A stretch of 33,410 nt of DNA from IMG/VR virus record IMGVR_UViG_3300032323_002205, positions 1 through 33,410 of that record, one strand, 5' to 3'. This stretch comes from a virus. This document shows, piece by piece, positions 12,843-20,300 of the stretch. Position numbers and translations under genes: made by a program. Position 1 is the first letter of the stretch. Each line of letters begins with the position of its first letter. Under the pieces are notes generated by a model. It saw only the letters and a program-made list of their open reading frames with translations, made no database searches and was not told the DNA's origin.

Positions 12843-13049
12843 ATGGGACACACATACCGCACTGATCCTCGACAGATAGATCTTGTCGAATGGCTTGAGA
12901 GGAACAGGGAGACGCTTGGTGAGAAGCAAGGACAACAAGCGTCTCTCGTGGGTCCGGACACAGGGCTGTCTGATATGCCAGCGGTGGTCGCAGGCGCATC
13001 ACCTGATGTTTGCCGAACCCTCCGCGATGGGGAAGAAGAGCGGCGATGA
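12843..13049 (+). CDS. Questionable small frame upstream of the HNH gene
   Basis: A 68-residue frame that fills the gap after the SSB-like gene. The first 30 residues (GHTYRTDPRQIDLVEWLERN and a few more) look like a protein helix; the remainder runs in a different frame over the HNH gene and looks like noise. It has GGAGAG about 7 bases upstream of its ATG. It may be a real small gene, or the remains of an N-terminus separated from the next gene by a one-base frame change. Confidence 0.3.
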   Translation: MGHTYRTDPRQIDLVEWLERNRETLGEKQGQQASLVGPDTGLSDMPAVVAGASPDVCRTLRDGEEERR

Positions 13050-13197
13050 TTGGGCTGTTCCTCTTTGCGCCGATCATCACGCTGAGCTTCACTCATACGG
13101 AGACGAGAAGACATGGTGGGATCTGAAGGGGGTGGACCCGGTGGAGTGGTGCGAACGACACGGGTCAAAGCGATCAACCCCCACTATGCAGGATTGA
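12919..13197 (+). CDS. HNH-type nuclease
   Basis: About 92 residues with an HNH/treble-clef metal site: CLIC, then AHHLMF, then WAVPLCADHHAELH and GDEKTWWDL. This arrangement matches small phage HNH proteins found beside recombination genes. The GTG at 12919 is selected because GGGAG lies 8 bases upstream and because family members start just before the KRLSWVRTQGCL strand; TTG codons at 12883, 12895 and 12916 are alternatives. It likely nicks or cuts DNA, perhaps branched intermediates alongside RusA. Confidence 0.75.
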   Translation: MRSKDNKRLSWVRTQGCLICQRWSQAHHLMFAEPSAMGKKSGDDWAVPLCADHHAELHSYGDEKTWWDLKGVDPVEWCERHGSKRSTPTMQD

Positions 13198-13340
13198 TCC
13201 GACGAGAGTTGGATGTTCTGCCCAAGTCTGATGGGCAGGATTGGAAGATTGGGGATGAGGTTGGACTGCACGGAGCAGTTTGGGCTGAGCGCAATGGCGC
13301 GCCAGTCTATGCAGTCATAACGGAGATCCTTGATGTTTGA
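13113..13340 (+). CDS. Small conserved phage protein overlapping the HNH gene
   Basis: Up to 75 residues. The part from RTTRVKAINPHYAGLIRREL onward looks like genuine protein, with a compact strand-rich end IGDEVGLHGAVWAERNGAP then VYAVITEI. The first 12 or so residues, all Gly and Val, do not, so the true start may be a GTG at 13146 or 13149, or a TTG at 13194. The stop overlaps the next ATG by 8 bases. Function is unknown. Confidence 0.55.
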   Translation: MVGSEGGGPGGVVRTTRVKAINPHYAGLIRRELDVLPKSDGQDWKIGDEVGLHGAVWAERNGAPVYAVITEILDV

Positions 13341-13563
13341 GATCGAGAAGGGCATTCCCATCCCGCGCCGCTACACGGGCCGCAAGTCCAAGCAGCGTGA
13401 TGCGATGCTCGTCACCATGAAGCAAATGCAGCCGGGCGACAGCTTCCGCGCTGAGTACAAGCTCGCCTCTATGCGTAACTTCATCCGCAACTGCGAGGTT
13501 GAGGGTTCCTTCCGCGCTGCTCAGGAAGGCGACACCACGATCCGCGTGTGGCGGGTCGCGTAA
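13333..13563 (+). CDS. Conserved small phage protein (FEIEKGIPIP type)
   Basis: A 76-residue protein. It starts FEIEKGIPIPRRYTGRKSK, has MKQMQPGDSF, and ends with a strand TTIRVWRVA. Proteins of this length with the same opening and a GDSF segment are widespread in phages and are often annotated hypothetical; a role in regulation has not been shown. The ATG at 13333 is chosen over a TTG one codon upstream. A hairpin follows the stop within 3 bases. Confidence 0.7.
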   Translation: MFEIEKGIPIPRRYTGRKSKQRDAMLVTMKQMQPGDSFRAEYKLASMRNFIRNCEVEGSFRAAQEGDTTIRVWRVA

Positions 13564-13565
13564 GT

Positions 13566-13588
13566 TGGTGGGGGCGAAAGCCCCCATC
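13566..13588. promoter_or_regulatory. GNRA-capped hairpin in the operon gap
   Basis: GGGGGC-GAAA-GCCCCC (13570-13585) is a perfect 6-bp stem closed by a GAAA tetraloop, extendable by three pairs. No U-tract follows, so it is more likely a processing or mRNA-stability element, or an attenuator, than a terminator. It occupies most of the 52-base gap before the next gene, one of the larger gaps in this chain. Confidence 0.45.
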
Positions 13589-13615
13589 TAACTCTGACGA
13601 GGTGCCGGAGGGATA

Positions 13616-14047
13616 ATGACAGAACCCAAGCAACCCTGGCTGAAGTTCGAGGCCATCAAGACATCCATGCGGCAGGACGGGAAGGGCACCTACATGACCC
13701 TAACTATCCACCCTGACGAGGTTCCTGTTGACCTTCTCTCAGCTAGACCGGGCACCCGCTACATGGTCGGCATGCTGCCCGTCGATGACCATGACCGGCC
13801 CGTCAAAGGCAAGGACATGGAGGAAGGCGAGCGCGCCGTGCAGTCCGCAGGCATGCTCTGTCGCAACATGAAGTTCCAGCGGTGGATGGTGAGGCAGGGC
13901 CTTGCTCTCACCATGTCTGAAGAAGACTGCGCTGACGGCATCAAGGCCTACTGCGACATCGAGAGCCGGTCTGAGTTGAAAGACAACCGCGAAGCTCGCG
14001 CCACCTTCATCGCACTCAGGGAGAGATTTGACAGTGAAAGCTTCTGA
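13616..14047 (+). CDS. Hypothetical phage protein of the recombination cluster
   Basis: A 143-residue protein of unknown function. The N-terminal half is strand-rich (KFEAIKTSMRQDGKGTYMTL, VDLLSARPGTRYMVGMLPVD), which could be a small OB-like barrel, and the C-terminal half is helical with RAVQSAGMLCRNMKFQRWMV. I have seen similar proteins near phage single-strand annealing genes, without a known function. ATG 13616 has GGAGGG 5 bases upstream. Confidence 0.65.
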   Translation: MTEPKQPWLKFEAIKTSMRQDGKGTYMTLTIHPDEVPVDLLSARPGTRYMVGMLPVDDHDRPVKGKDMEEGERAVQSAGMLCRNMKFQRWMVRQGLALTMSEEDCADGIKAYCDIESRSELKDNREARATFIALRERFDSESF

Positions 14048-14333
14048 GATGCTGGAGCATGCTGCCTCCCTTGTCGGCGGGCAGCGCGCTCAGGACTACG
14101 GCGACAAGACTATCAACCACATACGCATCGCAGACCTGTGGAACGCTTGGCTTAATGAAGTTCACGATGCGGATGGAAGCGGCGAGTTCAGAATCACCGC
14201 CTACGACGTGGCGATGATGATGCTCATGGTGAAGATCGCCCGGCTGATGCACACCCCCGGCCACCAGGATAGCCACGTCGATATCGCAGGCTACGCAGCT
14301 ATCCTGGAAGAGATTGCGACCGGCGCTCAGTAA
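14034..14333 (+). CDS. DUF6378-like phage protein
   Basis: A 99-residue protein that fits a common phage family of unknown function: a helix EMLEHAASLVGGQRAQDYGD, NHIRIADLWNAWL, then YDVAMMMLMVKIARLM and DIAGYAAILEEI. The GTG at 14034 is chosen because GGGAGAG lies 7 bases upstream; a TTG at 14028 is too close to that site. Its last 7 bases overlap the end of the giant gene on the other strand, so the two transcripts have complementary 3' ends. Confidence 0.7.
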   Translation: MKASEMLEHAASLVGGQRAQDYGDKTINHIRIADLWNAWLNEVHDADGSGEFRITAYDVAMMMLMVKIARLMHTPGHQDSHVDIAGYAAILEEIATGAQ

Positions 14334-17300
14334 GCGCCGATCTGTCTAGCCCTTTCAACAACACGCCTTGCCACCATGTCGCGCTGCTCCCTCAAGGGAC
14401 GCAGCGCGTCAGCCTTAGACACCGAGTCCATATCACTGCGCTCGATGCGGGCCATGCGCTTGCCGATCTCAGCGATCTGCGTCGAGGCTTGATTGACCAT
14501 AGGCCTCAGACGCAGGGGCAGACCAGCATCACCACGCAGTTCTGCCAAACGATCAAGGTCGCGTGTCTCCATAGCCATGTTCTGAGACCGCACAAGCTGG
14601 TCCGTCATCTCCTTGATCTTGTAGAACTCGCCCACGAAGCGAGATGCTGTCTGGTCATCGCTGCGATAGAAGCGGTTCGCTCCAGTCAGACCGGCGATGA
14701 TGGCAGGCATGCTCATCGGATCGCCAAACGCACCAGCAGGCTTAGTGGGGATCAGATCCATGCTAGCCAAGATGCTGTCGAAGCCAGCCAAGACAGTCGA
14801 GCCAATCGTGCCGGAGTATCCTTCCAAGACATACTGGACACGGATCGGGCTGACGCCAGCCTGCTCGCCAATAAACTTGGCGACCGCGCTGGTGCTGCGG
14901 TTCACCCGCTCCTCCGGTAGCTTGCTCCGATCACCCGCCGTCTCCAGCGCACGAGCGCGGAAGAAGTCGTAGTTGGTGGCAGCGCCGATCAACGGGACAG
15001 CCGCAGCAGGGATCGGGTTGAAGAAGAAGGTGGACATACCAAGGTCGGTCAGCGCTTTCTGAAGATCCCGTCCGTCCTCGCGACGACGAGCATCCAGAAG
15101 GAAGACAGGCAGCGCACCGAAGACAGAACCCACCTCGAATGCTCGGGGCAGAAGGATGCGCTTGTCGTTCGGCAGATAGATGATGTCGTAGCGGAACTTG
15201 ATGTCAGGATTCTCTTCGTCCCAACGGTCGGGCTCATCCGCCATGTTCTTGGCGGCGAGAGCAAGCGATGCCGCCATCACGACAAGGCCGCGCAGAAGCA
15301 TTTGCTTGGGGATGCCCAGCGTCCAGAGCTTCTGAGTATCGCCCTTCTCGTTCTCGATCAGACGGTACATGCCCTGGATCTTGGCATTCAGGAACGGCAC
15401 CAGGGGAACGAAGAAGTTCACGCTGTCGCCAGCCCAGCCGCCGCCCATGCCGCGACGAGAGAAGGGGGCCAAGAGGTAAGCCTGGAAGGCAGCCTCCTTG
15501 TCCGTCATGCCCTGAGCCTTGGCGCGCTCGTAGAGCTTGATGCGCTCGGCCATTTCAGTGGCCTCGCTCGCCTTCTGGAGCGGCTGGGTGAAGCGATACC
15601 ACAGGCCCTTCGGCCCATAGCCAAGCCCACCAATCTCGAGCTCGAACGCAGCAGCGGCGTCGCGCTCACCCATGCCGTAGGTGTAGCCACCGAAGCCCGT
15701 CTGCGCTGCGATGGCCTTGTAGGAAGCGCTGGACTTGAGCGCCTGCTGAAGACCATCGAACGTGTTCGTGTAGAAGGGAACGCCCTCCTGCACGTAGGCC
15801 ATGATCTTACCGCGCCACAGGTTAGACAGCATGAAGCTCGGGGCGAGAGTGATCATGTCGCGGAAGAAGCCCGCGAAGTTCGCCATCGTCTGGTAGATGC
15901 CGTTGGTCACATGACGAGGCGCGCCAGCGAGAGCGGTGTAGAGGACAGGGTCATCGACCTCGAAGTTCTTATCCTGCCCATCAACGCGGTAAGTGATGGT
16001 CTTACCAGACACGCGATCCTTGGAGGGACGGCCAAGGCCGACAGCCTCCATCACCTCAGCCGCCTGTCGCATGGCGACGTTCTTCATGCCCGCCTTCATG
16101 ATCACGTCTGCATTGCGGATCATGTTCTCGAACAGATCGCCAAGCGGGTTCTCACCACCCTTGAGGCTCAGGTCGAAGGCGGTCTTCACGCGCGTCAGAC
16201 TGTCAGAAAAACGAGGACCAACCACCTCGTTGGCGTTCTGCTTCGCGTCTTCATCGGCCTGCCGGTAGAAGGGCGTGTAGAACATGCTGCCAAGCTGGTC
16301 TGCCTTGCTGCGGTCCAGCGTGCCGGTGGTTACGGCGAAGTCCAGCAGCGCCTTGTTGATGCGCTGGATATCGGCAGCCATCTGCTTCCACTCAGGGTGA
16401 GCGGCCTCAGACTTGGAGATGATCTGGTTGATCTCCGCGTCTGTCAGGTTGAAGAAGCCCTTCTTGCCGCTCTTGCGGAGGTCGCGCTCGCGCAGGGCCA
16501 CGAGGTAGGACTGAGCCTCCCTCTTGTCTGCAATCTTCAGCCTGCCCTTGATCGCCGCGACAAGGCCAGGGACATCCTCCCGCACCTTCACGTCGCCGGT
16601 CTTGGGATCGTAGCCAAGCGGCCCATGATCCAGATACATCTGGACGCGACCGCTGTTGTTGAGCGCAACCTCAAGCGCGAGGCCAACGCTCTTCATCGAC
16701 AGGCCCTTCTCCTTAGCCAGACGATCAAGCATCCACCCAGGAGCGGCGCGGTTCACCATCGTTCGCACGAGGGCAGAAGAGTTCTTCTCGCCCGGCAGCG
16801 CGCCAGTGAAGCGGCGCAGCGCATTGGAGAAGACGCCGGGCTTGTCGTACTCCTTGCCCGTCAGCTTGTCTCGGAGCGCAGCGAAGGCAGGATCGGCGGC
16901 AAGCGGAGAACGGGCAGACGCCTGGAGCGCCCTGAGCTTTGCACCGGCCTTCAGACTTTCGAGATTGCTCTCATCGCCCCTCTCACGAGCCGCCTTCATG
17001 CGGGCACCGGCAACCCTGATGCCCTGCGCCTCGTTGATGTTGGGGTGATTCCGCCGCAGGATTTCCAGCACGCGGCGCGAGAGGTTCTTCATCCCGGTGT
17101 AGGTGAGGTTGACGCCTTCGGAATAAACCCCAAAACCTTCCGTCTTGTACTTGAAGGGGTTCTTCTGAATATTCAGACCCTGAAGGCTGTTCACCTTCAG
17201 AACTCCATCATCGACCGACAAGTTGATGTTCAGGTAGCCACCGGACTTGAGGTCGGCAACTAGAACGTAGTTCGCCTTGGCCCTCGTCCCGGATGCCTCG

Positions 17301-20300
17301 ATGACCTCAACGTCGGTGATGACATCGCCACGCGCAGAAGCCTGGACGTTGCGCGCGGCAGACTGAAGGGCAGCGACGCCCTGGTCGATCAGTTCCTCAG
17401 TTTGCTCGTTGGCTAGCTCTGCTGCTGACCCGGATCCGGCTCTGTCGAGAGCGGAAGCTTCGGCCCGCGCAGCATCAGCGAAAACAGTTCGCGCTCTTTC
17501 GCCTGTGCCGCCCCCTCGATCCGCCCAGGACGAAGCAAGCTCTCGGAGCCTCTCTCGGTTGACTTCGGGTCGCGTGTACCAGGGGGCATTCCCACTCTCC
17601 GAAACGCTGAAAGGGATAGGCTCGGTGCGAGGCTGGCCCTTGTTAGGTCCAACCTTATACAACACCGCATTGCCGTCCGCATCAAGCATTGGCTTTTCAC
17701 CAACACTTGCAGGCACAACTCCGTTCGCAGGAATCTTCACATCAGTGAGAAACCCACGAAAGGCGGGAACACTGAACTTCATATCCCGCCCGGTTCCGGC
17801 GTCATAGATGAAGTACGGAACGCCCTGCTCGTCTCTCCCGTAGCGAGCGCCATACTCGTACCCGCCGTATTCTCCCTGCTTGGCTACAACGCGAGCAATC
17901 GCCCTGTCGTCGCCGCGAGCGTCAGAAAGGATGGCGTCGATGCTGCCATGCGACGCCTCTTGCTGGCTGTCCGCAACCCAAGTTTCCCAATGATATCGCC
18001 CAACGCTGGCGTCCTGCGGTCGGCCAACAGCCCCATAGATGCTGGCAATCCTGCGCTCCAGCGCCCTTTCGATAGCTTCATAGATGAGCAGGCCACGCGC
18101 GCCATAGGTAAGCTCAGCAAGGGATGTGCCCGTCTTTGTGGCGCGCTTCTTCTCTCCGTTGACAACGCGCTCTTCGGTCTCTCCGTCGTATAGGTTCTTG
18201 TTGCTGAACCTACCGTCGTCCCAGAGGCGTCGCATCTGCACGCGGTCAAGGACCATCACGTCTGGGAATCCAGACACGAGCAGCGTGAAGGAGACAACCT
18301 TGTTGTCGATGCCGACGCCATCAGACGCCATCTTCACAAACTCACGACGGATACCCTTGCCTGTGCTGGTCGGGTCTTCCATCAGGTTGTGAAGATACTG
18401 AAGGCGCGAGATGCCGCCAGGGGCGTCCCGCCTAGACATCTTGAAGAGGAAGCTCTTTCCGAATGCGTTGAGGTTGTGGGTAGCTCCGGCTCCGGGCTGA
18501 CCGCTTCCCTTCGGGGCGACAGACTTTGCCCAACGCTCGTAAGCAGGGAAGTCGGCTTCAGTGAAGTCACCGGCAGCCGCCTTCCTAATCCACTGATCTG
18601 CCCCGTCGAAGGCATCAACGAAGAGACTCTCCTGCGTGTACGGCGATACTCCGCGAGAGAGGAAAGACCACATGAAGAGCTTGCCTGTCGTAACCGGGCT
18701 AAGCTCCTTGTTGATGTATGCTTGGCGGAACATGCGAGCATTGCGGAAGCCATGATCGGCATCCTCGATCTGCCCCTTCGTGAGCGTCCGAAGAAGGTCA
18801 ACCGCACCGCCATTAATGTCCCGCATGAAGTTGTACGGCGGGATCGGGACTTCCGGAGATGAGAAGGCATAAGCCTCCATCTTCGCCCAGTCTTCAGCGG
18901 AGTTCTCAGGAGTGGGGAACTTCGACAGGGTGTCATCAAGCGCAGCAAGCTGACGAGCCGCGTTCTTGTTGTCCGTGCTTTGAGAAATCAGCGCGAGTCT
19001 GGGCAGGGTGCTTTCATCAACATCTGCGCGCACCCGAAGAGCAGGCTCAAAGCCCAGCTTGTTGCCTTCAGACACATCGACGCCCGGCATCTCAGCGAGG
19101 TTGCGGGCAGAAGCCTGCGCTCCGCGCGACGGGAAGTCCTGCTCGGTCGGCGTAGCCATCTGGTCGAAGCGTCTGCCACCCTGGGTAACGGAGCGGCCAA
19201 GAACCTCCTCGACTGTCTGGAATCCATCGCCGCGCAGCTTGCTGCCCAGCTTCGAGAAGAAGTTCTTGATCACGTTCACGAAGCGAGCAAAGGCAGGCTT
19301 CAGCCCAGTCATGGGCACGCCACGACGAGACGCATCCATCAGCGCGGCGAAGACGTAAGCCTGAGCTTCCTTGGCGTCCTCGATCACGTTGGGCAGGCTC
19401 TCGCTCAGAACTTGCCAGTAGCTCTTGCTGGAGTTCGGATAGCGAGCCTGCTCAAGCTTCCTGCGGATGGTCGGGTCAACGTCCCCGATCATCATGTTGT
19501 CGCGGAAGCTCTGGTTCATGAGCTTGGCGAACTGAGGATCGTACTTGCCGTAGTAGTCCTGAAGGACGTGGAACGCCTCATGCGCCGCCGTCTCAGTCAG
19601 GTAAGGCATGACGTTCGACGCAGGGGAGAGGGAGATCGTGATGACGCCCTGCAAGGCAGAGTCGGAGGGACGCTCACGAAGACCCTGCAATTCCTTCGTC
19701 GGGTCACCGCCGCTACGGGCGATGGCGTCCGCGAGTTCCTTTGTGGGCAGAAGCTCTTTGACAAACTGAATGCGGTGGTTCGCGCCAGCAGGAAGGAGCG
19801 TGGCGAGAGTGTCAGCCGCAGTGAAGGCGGCGTACACTTGCTCAGCCGACATCTCGCGGTTCTTCAGCGCGTCAACGAGGGCGTTGCGGATCAGGCGACC
19901 CTGGACGCCCATACCCTTGAGCTTGTCCAGATAGAGAGCGTTGATCTTGTCTTGAGCCTCGACGCGGCGAGACAGACGGCCTTCAGCTTCGCTAGGTTCA
20001 ACCTCTGCCTGCGGAGCAGCTTGTTCTGCCCCAGCAGCACGAGCGGAAGCCTGCGGCGTCTGACCGCCAGCGCCTTGCTGCGGACGAGCAAAGCCGTACT
20101 CGTCAGTGGGTATGGAGGGAGCGGGCTCAGGCGGGGATACAGGACGACCAGCCTCGTCTGTATTTGGCCCCTTCGGAGCAACGGCACGATAGACATCCTG
20201 TCTCTGAGCGCCAGGGCCAAAGGTAACCTTGGGCGGCATGCGCTCGCCAGGAACACCAGACGGCTCACCAGTAGTGCCGGTCTGCTCTACGGTATCGCGC

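Noticed and set aside
15302-17263. Long open frame of 653 codons on the plus strand
   Set aside because: It is the antisense of the giant minus-strand gene; its protein is rich in Arg, His and Leu without recognisable domains and has no ribosome binding site, as expected from GC-rich codon bias of the real gene.
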